Source: Bacteroidaceae bacterium
GTDB lineage: Bacteria; Bacteroidota; Bacteroidia; Bacteroidales; Bacteroidaceae
Direction of reading: 5' to 3'
Assembly (NCBI GenBank): GCA_902362375.1
Contig: CABIVS010000012.1
Location: 104,868 to 168,867, forward strand
DNA length: 64,000 nt
Part shown: positions 7,914 to 16,025 of the stretch, one piece after another
Position numbering within the stretch: position 1 is the first letter of the stretch
How the letters are laid out: the number at the start of each line of letters is the position of its first letter
Position numbers and translations under genes: made by a program
Notes under the pieces: model-generated
Told to the model about the DNA's origin: nothing
What the model saw: the letters and a program-made list of their open reading frames with translations, nothing else
Database searches by the model: none

Positions 7914-9266
7914 ATGCAAGGAATAAAGAATCTGACAAAAGGCCCAATCAACCGTCAACTGTTTAATCTGGCAATGCCAATCATGGCAACGTCGTTTATT
8001 CAAATGGCATATAGTCTCACAGACATGGCATGGGTAGGACGGTTGGGAAGTGAAGCCGTAGCCGCCATCGGTTCCGTCGGAATCCTGACGTGGATGTCCG
8101 GTTCTATTTCCTTATTAAATAAGGTGGGATCTGAAGTGAGTGTCGGACAATCCATCGGTGCACAAAGCCAGGAAGATGCCCGCCACTTCGCGTCCCATAA
8201 TATCACGATTGCTTTAATTATTTCCATTTGCTGGGGCGGACTCCTTTTTATATTTGCAGAACCTATCATACGTATTTACGAACTTGAAGAACATATCACG
8301 GCCAATGCCATTCAATATCTGCGGATTGTTTCTACCGGATTACCTTTCGTTTTCCTTTCCGCTGCCTTCACCGGAATTTATAATGCAGCAGGACGTAGCA
8401 AAATCCCGTTCTTTATCAGTGGCACAGGATTGATTTTGAATATCATTCTGGACCCACTCTTTATATTCGGTTTCGGACTGGGAACAAACGGTGCGGCATA
8501 TGCCACTTGGATTGCGGAAGCAAGCGTTTTCCTGATTTTCATCTATCAGTTGCGTTGCAGGGATGCCCTGCTGGGCGGTTTCCCTTTCTTCACCCGGCTA
8601 AAGAAAAAGTACACGCGGAGAATCCTTAAACTGGGATTACCCGTAGCCACCTTAAATACACTGTTTGCCTTCGTCAACATGTTCCTCTGCCGCACTGCCT
8701 CTGAACAGGGAGGACACATCGGCTTAATGACGTTCACCACCGGGGGACAAATCGAAGCAATCACCTGGAACACCTCACAGGGATTCTCCACCGCACTAAG
8801 TGCCTTCATCGCCCAAAACTATGCTGCCGGACGAATCGAACGGGTACTTAAATCCTGGTACACCACCCTATGGATGACGGGAATCTTCGGTACACTCTGT
8901 ACTTTGCTATTCGTTTTCTTCGGAAACGAAGTTTTTGCCATATTCGTGCCCGAACAGGCAGCCTACGAAGCCGGAGGTGTATTCCTTCGGATCGACGGAT
9001 ATTCCCAACTCTTCATGATGCTCGAAATCACCATGCAGGGAGTTTTCTACGGCATCGGACGCACCATACCTCCCGCCATTATCAGCATCAGTTGCAACTA
9101 TATGCGTATTCCGCTTGCTATCCTGTTTGTGCGGATGGGCATGGGAGTGGAAGGAATATGGTGGGCAGTCTGCGTCACCACCGTTGCCAAAGGTTTAATT
9201 CTTTTGAGTTGGTTCATTATTATTAAAAAGAAGTGCTTAAGTATTCCTTCAACGATAAAAGGATAA
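7914..9266 (+). CDS. MATE family efflux transporter
   Basis: 450 residues, the usual size for the family, made of about twelve hydrophobic segments in two similar halves. It begins LTKGPINRQLFNLAMPIMATSFIQMAYSLTD, the typical N-terminus with a short cytoplasmic lead into helix 1. GRLGSEAVAAIG in the first half is characteristic of MATE/NorM proteins. These inner-membrane carriers export cationic drugs or metabolites by sodium or proton antiport; the substrate cannot be told. It stands alone, divergent from the esterase gene. Confidence 0.92.
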   Translation: MQGIKNLTKGPINRQLFNLAMPIMATSFIQMAYSLTDMAWVGRLGSEAVAAIGSVGILTWMSGSISLLNKVGSEVSVGQSIGAQSQEDARHFASHNITIALIISICWGGLLFIFAEPIIRIYELEEHITANAIQYLRIVSTGLPFVFLSAAFTGIYNAAGRSKIPFFISGTGLILNIILDPLFIFGFGLGTNGAAYATWIAEASVFLIFIYQLRCRDALLGGFPFFTRLKKKYTRRILKLGLPVATLNTLFAFVNMFLCRTASEQGGHIGLMTFTTGGQIEAITWNTSQGFSTALSAFIAQNYAAGRIERVLKSWYTTLWMTGIFGTLCTLLFVFFGNEVFAIFVPEQAAYEAGGVFLRIDGYSQLFMMLEITMQGVFYGIGRTIPPAIISISCNYMRIPLAILFVRMGMGVEGIWWAVCVTTVAKGLILLSWFIIIKKKCLSIPSTIKG

Positions 9267-9348
9267 TGATCATTTTCCTTTATTAACAAACAAAGGGATT
9301 CATCCGAGTTATTTTAACTTAAAAAGTACACGCTTGCCAAATAATATG

Positions 9349-9356
9349 TATCTTTG
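9349..9356 (+). promoter_or_regulatory. -7 box of the ompA-like/mtgA operon
   Basis: TATCTTTG, giving a leader of about 70 bases that contains the hairpin at 9371-9388. Confidence 0.65.
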
Positions 9357-9370
9357 CATTGTTATTTATA

Positions 9371-9388
9371 ATACGAAGCGATTCGTAT
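9371..9388 (+). other. Hairpin in the 5' leader of the OmpA-like lipoprotein mRNA
   Basis: Perfect 7-bp stem ATACGAA / TTCGTAT with loop GCGA, about 12 bases after the expected transcription start. With no T-run it is not a terminator. It could stabilise the messenger or be a regulatory target. Confidence 0.5.
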
Positions 9389-9430
9389 AAAAACATTATT
9401 TATAAACCAATTTAAAAAAACATCAACATT

Positions 9431-10147
9431 ATGAACAAGATGAAATTTATGGTTCTCTTCATGAGTATTGCCATGATTTTTGGTAGCTGTGGAAGTATGA
9501 ACAACACTGGTAAAGGTGCTGCTATCGGTGGTGGTTCGGGTGCTGCACTGGGTGCAATCCTGGGAGGTGTTATCGGTAAAGGTAAAGGCGCCGCTATTGG
9601 TGCTGCTATCGGTACGGCAGTAGGTGCAGGTACGGGTGCTCTTATCGGTAAGAAGATGGACAAAGCAGCAGCAGAAGCAAAACAAATTGAAGGCGCACAA
9701 GTAGAACAGATAACAGACAACAACGGATTGCAAGCCGTGAAAGTAACATTCGATTCGGGTATTCTTTTCACTACCGGTAATGCAACTCTAAGTGCTGCTG
9801 CTAAATCTGCTTTAAGCAAGTTTGCCAACAATGTGCTCAATCAGAACCGGGATATGGACGTGTCTATCTACGGATACACCGACAACCAGGGCTGGAAAAA
9901 CAGCACTGCCGCACAAAGCCAGCAGAAAAATCTGAACTTGTCACAAGAACGTGCACAGAGCGTGTCCAGTTATTTGTTGAGCTGTGGTGTTTCCACCAAT
10001 CAAATCAAAGGTGTACAGGGAATGGGTGAAAGCGATCCCGTTGCAAGCAATGACACTGCTGCCGGTCGTGAACAAAACCGTCGTGTAGAAGTATACATGT
10101 ACGCAAGTGAACAGATGATTAAAGATGCACAGGCAGCTGCTAATTAA
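9431..10147 (+). CDS. OmpA-family lipoprotein with glycine-zipper segment
   Basis: 238 residues. The signal peptide ends in a lipobox (MIFGSC), so Cys near residue 21 should be acylated. A glycine-rich zipper (about 30-75, repeated [13 protein letters not shown] wording) could insert in a membrane. The C-terminal OmpA domain (about 110-230) has [17 protein letters not shown] and LSQERAQSV, including the Asp and Arg that grip diaminopimelate in peptidoglycan. This resembles YiaD-type proteins that tie the outer membrane to the cell wall. Its stop lies 23 bases inside the next gene, mtgA, so wall anchoring and wall synthesis are coupled in one operon. Confidence 0.9.
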   Translation: MNKMKFMVLFMSIAMIFGSCGSMNNTGKGAAIGGGSGAALGAILGGVIGKGKGAAIGAAIGTAVGAGTGALIGKKMDKAAAEAKQIEGAQVEQITDNNGLQAVKVTFDSGILFTTGNATLSAAAKSALSKFANNVLNQNRDMDVSIYGYTDNQGWKNSTAAQSQQKNLNLSQERAQSVSSYLLSCGVSTNQIKGVQGMGESDPVASNDTAAGREQNRRVEVYMYASEQMIKDAQAAAN

Positions 10148-10868
10148 AAAAATTCTGCGCTATACGCGCAACCTGCTGATTTTCTTCTTTGCATCCACCC
10201 TGTTGGCAGTGATTGTGTATCGGTTTATGCCGGTTTATGTCACTCCGTTGATGGTTATCCGAAGCGTTCAGCAGATTTTTTCAGGAGATAAACCCACGTG
10301 GAAGCACACGTGGGTTTCTTTTGATAAGATATCTCCCAACCTGCCGATGGCGGTCATAGCCTCCGAAGACAACCGTTTTGCCGAACACAACGGATTCGAT
10401 CTTGTAGAAATCAAGAAGGCGATGAAAGAGAACGAAACACGCAAACGGAAACGCGGAGCAAGCACCATCAGTCAGCAGACAGCCAAGAATGTGTTCTTAT
10501 GGCCGCAATCTTCGTGGGTACGCAAGGGACTCGAAGTCTACTTCACGTTTCTCATCGAACTGTTCTGGTCGAAAGAACGAATCATGGAAGTCTATCTCAA
10601 CTCTATAGAAATGGGAAATGGCATCTATGGCGCACAAGCTACCGCAAAGATCAAATTCGGAACAACAGCCGCCCAGCTGACCCGGGGACAATGCGCACTT
10701 ATCGCCGCTACCCTGCCCAATCCGATACGGTTTAACTCGGCGAAACCTTCGTCATACATATTAAAACGACAAAAGCAGATATTACGGCTAATGAATCTGG
10801 TTCCAAAATTTCCACCTGAAGAAAAAGCCGTTGAAAAGAAAAAAGGCAAAAACAAGAAAAGCAAGTGA
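10125..10868 (+). CDS. mtgA: Monofunctional biosynthetic peptidoglycan transglycosylase
   Basis: 247 residues. One N-terminal membrane anchor (about 14-35) is followed by a GT51 domain carrying the family motifs in order: [12 protein letters not shown] with the catalytic Glu, [27 protein letters not shown] and [14 protein letters not shown]. No transpeptidase domain is present, so it only polymerises lipid II glycan strands at the outer face of the inner membrane. The tail is lysine-rich. The only in-frame ATG, at 10125, overlaps the preceding OmpA-like gene by 23 bases, suggesting translational coupling. Confidence 0.92.
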   Translation: MHRQLLIKKILRYTRNLLIFFFASTLLAVIVYRFMPVYVTPLMVIRSVQQIFSGDKPTWKHTWVSFDKISPNLPMAVIASEDNRFAEHNGFDLVEIKKAMKENETRKRKRGASTISQQTAKNVFLWPQSSWVRKGLEVYFTFLIELFWSKERIMEVYLNSIEMGNGIYGAQATAKIKFGTTAAQLTRGQCALIAATLPNPIRFNSAKPSSYILKRQKQILRLMNLVPKFPPEEKAVEKKKGKNKKSK

Positions 10869-10890
10869 CAATTGAATCATAAATAAAAAG

Positions 10891-10925
10891 AAAGGAGCAA
10901 CGAGGATCTATCCCCTTGCTCCTTT
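10891..10925. terminator. Bidirectional terminator between mtgA and the sigma factor gene
   Basis: Stem AAAGGAGCAA (10891-10900) / TTGCTCCTTT (10916-10925) with a 15-base loop, lying between two convergent genes. Confidence 0.75.
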
Positions 10926-10959
10926 TGCTTATAAGCTTGTTTGTATGCGTTATCCTCAT

Positions 10960-11463
10960 TTATACAAAATCTTTCAACTCTTGTTGTAAACGTTGACGGG
11001 TGAAGAATATACGGCTCTTCACTGTACCTAATGGTAATCCTAATTTCTCTGCAATCTCACGGTATTTGAAACCTGATACATGCATGGAGAAAGGAATCTT
11101 ATACTCCCGGGGGAGTGCGTTGACGATGCGATGCATCTCTTTCAGGTCATAAGCACCTTCGGTACTTTCAAATCCTGAATCTTGTGGCAGATTTAAGTGA
11201 TAATAATTATCAGTGGTATCAACAAAGGTCTGATCGCGTACTATTTTGCGGTAGTTATTAATAAAGATGTTACGCATGATTGTGTACATCCATCCTTTGA
11301 AATTTGTGTCCGGAACATATTTCTCTTCATTGTCTAATGCTTTTAAAGATGTTTCCTGCAATAAATCATTTGCTTCTTCACGGTTGGCCGTTAATTTATA
11401 AGCGAAACGAAGCAACTCCTCCTGTACTCCAATTAAATCTTTTCTGAAACTTAAACTTTTCAT
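10960..11463 (-). CDS. RNA polymerase sigma-70 family factor, ECF type
   Basis: 167 residues. Sigma region 2 spans about 10-75, with NDLLQETSLKAL and FKGWMYTIMRNIFINNYRK. Region 4 spans about 110-165, with YREIAEKLGLPLGTVKSRIFFTRQRL as the helix-turn-helix. Regions 1 and 3 are absent, the ECF layout. No FecR-like anti-sigma and no SusC/D pair is adjacent, so it is not the polysaccharide-locus type. It is convergent with mtgA and divergent from lemA. Regulon unknown. Confidence 0.9.
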   Translation of the reverse strand: MKSLSFRKDLIGVQEELLRFAYKLTANREEANDLLQETSLKALDNEEKYVPDTNFKGWMYTIMRNIFINNYRKIVRDQTFVDTTDNYYHLNLPQDSGFESTEGAYDLKEMHRIVNALPREYKIPFSMHVSGFKYREIAEKLGLPLGTVKSRIFFTRQRLQQELKDFV

Positions 11464-11553
11464 ACTTTAATGGTTTTATGGTTAATATTTCGTTTTTCTC
11501 GACGTTTGCAAGTTTAAAGTTTTTTTGTGTATCCAACAGGGGATAATTCGTCA

Positions 11554-11618
11554 TTTTTTAGGGGGTTATTCTATCAAATGATAGATTTTAGGTGCTTTCT
11601 GATAGTTTTTAGGTGGTA
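11554..11618. repeat. Threefold TTTTAGG(T/G)GG motif in the sigma/lemA spacer
   Basis: TTTTAGG begins at 11556, 11586 and 11607, each followed by a G-rich trinucleotide, with ATCAAATGAT between the first two. It sits between the divergent sigma factor and lemA promoters and could be a binding region. The spacing is irregular (30 and 21 bases). Confidence 0.35.
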
Positions 11619-11642
11619 TTTAGTAAATATATTCTCTATCTC

Positions 11643-11673
11643 TTGGTTAAAAGAACCAAATAGATTACTTTTG
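11643..11673 (+). promoter_or_regulatory. Promoter of the lemA-M48 operon
   Basis: TTG at 11643-11645, 20-base spacer, TACTTTTG at 11666-11673; about 30 bases before ATG 11704. Confidence 0.6.
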
Positions 11674-11703
11674 ATTTTATATTACTAAATAAAACAAAAG
11701 GCT

Positions 11704-12264
11704 ATGACCATACTTATTATTGTAGGAATTATTGTATTGCTGGGCATTATTTTCGCCTCCATGTACAACTCATTAGTGAAATTGAGAAACAATCGTGAAA
11801 ACGCATTTGCCGACATCGATGTGCAGTTGAAACAACGTCATGATCTCATTCCACAACTGGTAGACACAGTGAAAGGATATGCCGCACATGAGAAAGAAAC
11901 GCTCGACCGGGTGATTCAGGCACGTAACGGTGCAGTCAGTGCAAAAACGATTGACGATAAGATAGCTGCCGAAAACCAATTAAGCTCCGCTCTTGCCGGA
12001 TTGAAGATTACCCTCGAAGCTTACCCCGATCTGAAAGCTAATCAGAATTTCCTGCAATTACAGGAAGAAATTTCTGACGTAGAAAATAAACTGGCTGCTG
12101 TCCGCCGCTACTTCAACTCGGCCACTAAAGAATACAATAATGCCGTGCAGACATTCCCGTCGAATATAATAGCAGGAATGACCGGATTCCAAAGAGAAAT
12201 AATGTTCGACTTGGGAAAAAACGAACGTGCGAATCTGGAGCAGGCACCTAAAATTAGTTTCTAA
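11704..12264 (+). CDS. LemA family protein
   Basis: 186 residues, normal length. One N-terminal membrane segment (about 2-20) is followed by a mostly helical domain with the family wording NRENAFADIDVQLKQRHDLIPQLV and FPSNIIA near the end. LemA proteins sit in the inner membrane with a short outside N-terminus; their function is poorly defined. The gene is 45 bases ahead of an M48 metalloprotease gene. LemA plus HtpX-like protease is a recurring pair thought to act in membrane protein quality control, so one operon is likely. Confidence 0.92.
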   Translation: MTILIIVGIIVLLGIIFASMYNSLVKLRNNRENAFADIDVQLKQRHDLIPQLVDTVKGYAAHEKETLDRVIQARNGAVSAKTIDDKIAAENQLSSALAGLKITLEAYPDLKANQNFLQLQEEISDVENKLAAVRRYFNSATKEYNNAVQTFPSNIIAGMTGFQREIMFDLGKNERANLEQAPKISF

Positions 12265-12309
12265 AACCTTTATTTACACCGTCCATCCAATTACAAAAGT
12301 CGAACACGC

Positions 12310-13272
12310 ATGCAATACGTCGGAATCCAAACACAGCAGAGCCGGAATAATCTGCGCTCTGCGTTTCTGCTATTCCTGTTTCCTTGTCTCGTAGCGGCAC
12401 TCCTCTATTTATCCTGTTACCTGTTGGTTCTTTTTGGATACGGAAAGAGTATGGAAATAGAAATAATGCCAATGGTCAATCATTTCTTCTTCTCTTCGTT
12501 GCCATATACCATGGGGATCGTATTAATTTGGTTTCTGATTGCCTATTGGGCTAACACAAGTATTATCAATTCCGCCACCGGTTCCAAGCCGTTGAACCGT
12601 CGGGAGAATAAACGAGTTTATAATCTGGTGGAAAACCTCTGTATGTCTCAAGGCATGAAAATGCCGAAAATCAATATCATCTATGACAGTTCCCTGAATG
12701 CATTTGCCAGCGGTATCAACGAACGCACATACACCGTTACCCTATCGGAAGGTATCATCCGGAAACTAAATGATGAGGAACTGGAAGCGGTAATTGCGCA
12801 CGAGCTAAGTCACATCCGTAACCGTGACGTGCGCCTGCTGATTATTTCCATCGTCTTTGTCGGGATCTTTTCCATGCTGACAGAAATCACATTTTATGCC
12901 ATCACGCACATACGCGTGCGTAGTAACAATAAAGGTAGCGGCGGCGTGTTTCTCTTTATTCTTATCGCTTTAGTGATAGCCGCCATCGGCTATCTCTTCG
13001 CAAGCCTGATGCGCTTTGCCATTTCACGCAAACGCGAATACATGGCAGATGCAGGTTCGGCAGAAATGACGAAAAACCCATTAGCACTGGCCAACGCTCT
13101 CCGCAAAATATCGGCAGACCCTGCCATCGAGGCAGTAGAAAGGAAAGACGTGGCACAATTATTTATTCAGAATCCCAAAAAGAATTCTAAAAGTATATTC
13201 AGCGGACTTAGCGGGTTGTTCGCCACTCATCCTCCTATCGAAAAGCGAATTGAAATACTGGAACAGTTCTAA
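12310..13272 (+). CDS. M48 family membrane metalloprotease (HtpX-like)
   Basis: 320 residues. Two membrane segments lie near 22-45 and 62-82. A zinc protease domain follows, with AHELSHIRNRD near residue 160 giving the HExxH motif and REYMADAGSAEMT supplying the third zinc ligand Glu. Two more membrane segments lie between them. Family members degrade damaged inner-membrane proteins in a zinc-dependent way. It follows lemA by 45 bases. It lacks the exact E. coli HtpX length and wording, so no symbol is given. Confidence 0.9.
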   Translation: MQYVGIQTQQSRNNLRSAFLLFLFPCLVAALLYLSCYLLVLFGYGKSMEIEIMPMVNHFFFSSLPYTMGIVLIWFLIAYWANTSIINSATGSKPLNRRENKRVYNLVENLCMSQGMKMPKINIIYDSSLNAFASGINERTYTVTLSEGIIRKLNDEELEAVIAHELSHIRNRDVRLLIISIVFVGIFSMLTEITFYAITHIRVRSNNKGSGGVFLFILIALVIAAIGYLFASLMRFAISRKREYMADAGSAEMTKNPLALANALRKISADPAIEAVERKDVAQLFIQNPKKNSKSIFSGLSGLFATHPPIEKRIEILEQF

Positions 13273-13288
13273 ATCGGGCTAAACTTAT

Positions 13289-13348
13289 AAAAGACAGGGA
13301 TTTCTGTTTAATTTTCATTAAAAGAAACAGAAGTATCCCTGTCTTTTT
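13289..13348 (+). terminator. Terminator of the lemA-M48 operon
   Basis: Long stem AAAAGACAGGGAT / ATCCCTGTCTTTTT with further pairing TTCTGTTT / AAACAGAA inside, ending in a T-run. Confidence 0.85.
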
Positions 13349-13350
13349 AG

Positions 13351-13358
13351 TATATTTG
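13351..13358 (+). promoter_or_regulatory. -7 box of the DUF4251 gene
   Basis: TATATTTG, directly after the preceding terminator and 39 bases before ATG 13398. It excludes the upstream in-frame ATG at 13356. Confidence 0.65.
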
Positions 13359-13397
13359 GTTGTTATACATATATACATCAACCTAAATACAACTGAT

Positions 13398-13895
13398 ATG
13401 AGAACGAAGAAACAAATCTTTATGCTGTTATTAGCCTTATTAATGGGAATCCCTACCCTTTCGGCTCAAAGTAAGAAGGAAAAGAAGGAACAGAAAAAAG
13501 AAGCGGTAAAGAAACTGATTGAATCAGAAAACTACAAGATAGATGTCAACACTGCCATGCCGATGCGCGGACGCTCCATCCCTTTGACGTCTTCCTACTC
13601 ACTGACAATCAGAAATGATTCGGTTATTTCTTATTTGCCTTATTATGGACGGGCTTATAGCATCCCGTATGGCGGAGGTGACGGACTGAATTTCAAAGCC
13701 ATCCTTAAAGAATATAATATGGAAATGGACAAGAAAGGGAATGCCGTTATCAAATTCGTTGCACGTAATCCTGAAGACAGATATGAATTCAGAGCCAAAG
13801 TCTTCCCCAACGGTTCGGCAAGTATCGATGTCAATATGCAAAACCGTCAGTCCATTAGTTTTCAGGGAGAACTGGATATAAAGGAGGAAAAGTAA
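13398..13895 (+). CDS. DUF4251 domain protein, exported
   Basis: 165 residues. The signal peptide has hydrophobic core LLLALLMGIPTL, cleaved after SAQ. A lysine-rich stretch (KKEKKEQKKEAVKK) is followed by a DUF4251-like beta-rich domain with NTAMPMRGRSIPLTSSYSL, YLPYYGRAYSIPYGGGDGL and SISFQGELDI. The family is common in Bacteroidales and of unknown function, probably periplasmic. It is a single gene that nearly abuts the convergent TRIC-type gene (8 bases apart). Confidence 0.85.
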   Translation: MRTKKQIFMLLLALLMGIPTLSAQSKKEKKEQKKEAVKKLIESENYKIDVNTAMPMRGRSIPLTSSYSLTIRNDSVISYLPYYGRAYSIPYGGGDGLNFKAILKEYNMEMDKKGNAVIKFVARNPEDRYEFRAKVFPNGSASIDVNMQNRQSISFQGELDIKEEK

Positions 13896-13903
13896 TGCCG
13901 TCC

Positions 13904-14527
13904 TTATTCTTCCGGCTCTTCACTACCTTTTAATATAGGCAGGCAGATATGATATTTGACAGCTAAGATGCGGGTCAGGAATACCGCCAGTCCGCCAATC
14001 AACTGACAGGCGTATGATTCCAGACCTGTGGCGTCGCAAATCCAGTATGCAATACCACCTACGACGCAGGCCATTGCATAAATTTCTTTTCGGAAAATGA
14101 GAGGTATTTCATTGATAAAAACGTCACGAATCACTCCACCTGCTGCTCCCGTAATGCTACCCATGATAATCGCCACCCAGAAAGGATAGCCTAAAGCAAT
14201 GCTCTTGCCTACACCTACCACGGTAAACAATGCCAAGCCGATAGTGTCGAAAATAAAGAAAGTATTATTGAGCCGTATGAGCGAACGTCCGAAACAGATC
14301 ACCCACAGCAAAGCCAGTCCCGTACAAATCAGATATATAGGATCAGTCATCCATCCCGGTGTCACATCGAGCAGGACATCACGGATGGTACCGCCACCGA
14401 TAGCTGTAGCAAGTCCTACCACATAAGCACCGAACCAGTCGAAACGTTTCGCCGAAGCCAGCCGGATGCCACTAATAGCAAAGGCAAATGTGCCTATAAA
14501 ATCAAGAATTTGAACGAATGTGGGCAT
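13904..14527 (-). CDS. TRIC-type (UPF0126) membrane protein
   Basis: 207 residues from ATG 14527, which starts MPTFVQILDFIGTFAFAISG; an ATG 30 bases further out would add a polar tail not usual for the family. About seven membrane helices form two UPF0126 repeats, each with the glycine-rich signature (AIGGGTIRDVLLD and AAGGVIRDVFINE). Bacterial members form trimeric cation-conducting channels; others such as YicG have been proposed to carry small solutes including glycine. It is divergent from the WecB-like gene. Substrate uncertain. Confidence 0.9.
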   Translation of the reverse strand: MPTFVQILDFIGTFAFAISGIRLASAKRFDWFGAYVVGLATAIGGGTIRDVLLDVTPGWMTDPIYLICTGLALLWVICFGRSLIRLNNTFFIFDTIGLALFTVVGVGKSIALGYPFWVAIIMGSITGAAGGVIRDVFINEIPLIFRKEIYAMACVVGGIAYWICDATGLESYACQLIGGLAVFLTRILAVKYHICLPILKGSEEPEE

Positions 14528-14577
14528 ATATTTGTTATTTTGTATGCAAAGTAACAAATAAATTCCATAAGAAAATG

Positions 14578-14585
14578 TACTTTTG
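14578..14585 (+). promoter_or_regulatory. -7 box of the WecB-like gene
   Basis: TACTTTTG, 34 bases before ATG 14620. Confidence 0.55.
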
Positions 14586-14619
14586 CTTCACGAATTAAAC
14601 CGAATAAGATAGAAACAAT

Positions 14620-15708
14620 ATGAAAATAACAATTGTTGCGGGGGCACGCCCCAATTTTATGAAGATAGCTCCCATTACACGCGCTATTGAGGCCGCACGG
14701 GCGCTGGGTAAAAGTATCTCTTACCGACTGGTATATACAGGAAGGAAAGACGATACAAGTCTGGATGCTTCTCTCTTTTCGGACCTTGATATGAAAGCTC
14801 CCGATGTTTATCTGGGAGTGGAAAGCAGTAATCCAACGAGTTTGACAGCCGGAATCATGATAGCCTTCGAACAGGAACTGACGGAGAATCCGGCACACGT
14901 AGTTCTCGTGGTAGACGATCTGACTGCCACCATGAGCTGTGCCATCGTTGCCAAGAAACAAGGAATCAAGGTAGCGCATCTCGTAGCCGGAACCCGTTCT
15001 TTCGACATGAAGATGCCGAAAGAGGTCAACCGCATGATTACAGATGGAATATCCGACTATCTATTCACTGCCGGCATGGTTGCCAACCGCAACCTGAATC
15101 AGACAGGAACGGAAAGTGAAAATGTATATTATGTAGGCAACATTCTCATAGATACCGTTCGTTACAACCGGAACCGTTTGCTCAAACCGATATGGTTTTC
15201 CGTATTGGGACTGCAAGAGGGAAATTATCTCCTGCTCACCCTCAACCGTCGCGTATTGCTGAACAACAAAGGAAACCTGCGTCAGTTGCTGAAAACAATC
15301 ATTGAAAAATCTGCCGGTATGCCTATCGTAGCACCGCTGCACACATACGTACGAAATGCCATCAAAGAATTAGGCATCGAAGCTCCGAACCTCCACATAA
15401 TGCCGCCACAGAATTACCTGTTCTTCGGTTATCTGATAAACAAGGCAAAAGGAATCATTACGGATTCGGGCAACGTGGCCGAAGAAGCAACATTTATGGG
15501 TATTCCATGTATCACGCTCAACACGTATGCCGAACATCCCGAAACATGGCGCATGGGAACCAACGAACTTGTCGGGGAAGATCCTGCCCTGCTTGCCAAA
15601 GCAATGAACACCCTGATGCAAGGTGAATGGAAAAGAGGCGAACTTCCCGAGCGTTGGGACGGGCGTACAGCAGAACGTATCGTGCAGATATTGACTGATA
15701 AAAAATAG
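14620..15708 (+). CDS. UDP-GlcNAc 2-epimerase-like protein with altered active site
   Basis: 362 residues, collinear with non-hydrolysing UDP-GlcNAc 2-epimerases (WecB) across both Rossmann halves: GARPNFMKIAPI, VVDDLTATMSC, HLVAGTRSFDM, PKEVNRMITDGISDYLF, TLNRRVLL, PLHTY, TDSGNVAEEATFMGIP. By alignment from memory with E. coli WecB, Asp95 (here D100) and Glu131 (E135) remain, but Glu117 is V122 and His213 is N209; the usual GQH near residue 42 is also lost. It may therefore act on another nucleotide sugar, or bind without epimerising. It is monocistronic with its own terminator, outside any polysaccharide locus. Confidence 0.8.
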   Translation: MKITIVAGARPNFMKIAPITRAIEAARALGKSISYRLVYTGRKDDTSLDASLFSDLDMKAPDVYLGVESSNPTSLTAGIMIAFEQELTENPAHVVLVVDDLTATMSCAIVAKKQGIKVAHLVAGTRSFDMKMPKEVNRMITDGISDYLFTAGMVANRNLNQTGTESENVYYVGNILIDTVRYNRNRLLKPIWFSVLGLQEGNYLLLTLNRRVLLNNKGNLRQLLKTIIEKSAGMPIVAPLHTYVRNAIKELGIEAPNLHIMPPQNYLFFGYLINKAKGIITDSGNVAEEATFMGIPCITLNTYAEHPETWRMGTNELVGEDPALLAKAMNTLMQGEWKRGELPERWDGRTAERIVQILTDKK

Positions 15709-15731
15709 TACTGCTACAGGGATACATTTCA

Positions 15732-15776
15732 TCTTCCGGCACGTTACTTTCCATTTCATGCCGGAAGACTTTATTT
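15732..15776 (+). terminator. Terminator of the WecB-like gene
   Basis: Perfect 10-bp stem TCTTCCGGCA (15732-15741) / TGCCGGAAGA (15759-15768), followed by CTTTATTT. Confidence 0.75.
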
Positions 15777-15884
15777 ACCCCGTAAGGGAACTGTTGTTTC
15801 CCCGTAGAGAAACAAGAGTTTCCCCATAGGGGGAACAAAGGTTTCCCATAGAGAAACAATCACTATCTACGCGGGAAACTAATT
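15774..15884. repeat. Tandem array of ~22-bp palindromic units (array A)
   Basis: Head-to-tail units at 15774-15796 (23 bp), 15797-15818 (22), 15819-15841 (23), 15842-15863 (22) and a degenerate fifth to 15884. Each reads TTT(C/A)CCC(C)..TAG(A/G)G.GAAAC plus a short AC/AG-rich link. Each is a small hairpin, the clearest being GTTTCCCATAGAGAAAC and TTTCCCCATAGGGGGAA. It lies in the 317-base spacer between the WecB-like gene and the DUF5686 gene; the rest of that spacer holds the terminator and a promoter box, and nothing else is recognised. Confidence 0.8.
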
Positions 15885-15999
15885 TATCGAAAGGTGAATT
15901 GCCCCATTCCCTTTCATTGACGGATAACCAAAGCTTGTAAACAACAAAAAACGATGGGTAAAAAAAGTTATATATTCTGTTATCCTTAGAGTTATTTGT

Positions 16000-16007
16000 T
16001 AACTTTG
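16000..16007 (+). promoter_or_regulatory. -7 box of the DUF5686-rarA operon
   Basis: TAACTTTG, 18 bases before ATG 16026. It rules out the in-frame ATG at 15996. Confidence 0.6.
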
Positions 16008-16025
16008 CGCCCTACTACGTACGTT

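Noticed and set aside
15774..15884. Possible CRISPR array
   Set aside because: Units abut with no spacers, differ from each other, and no cas gene is in the window.
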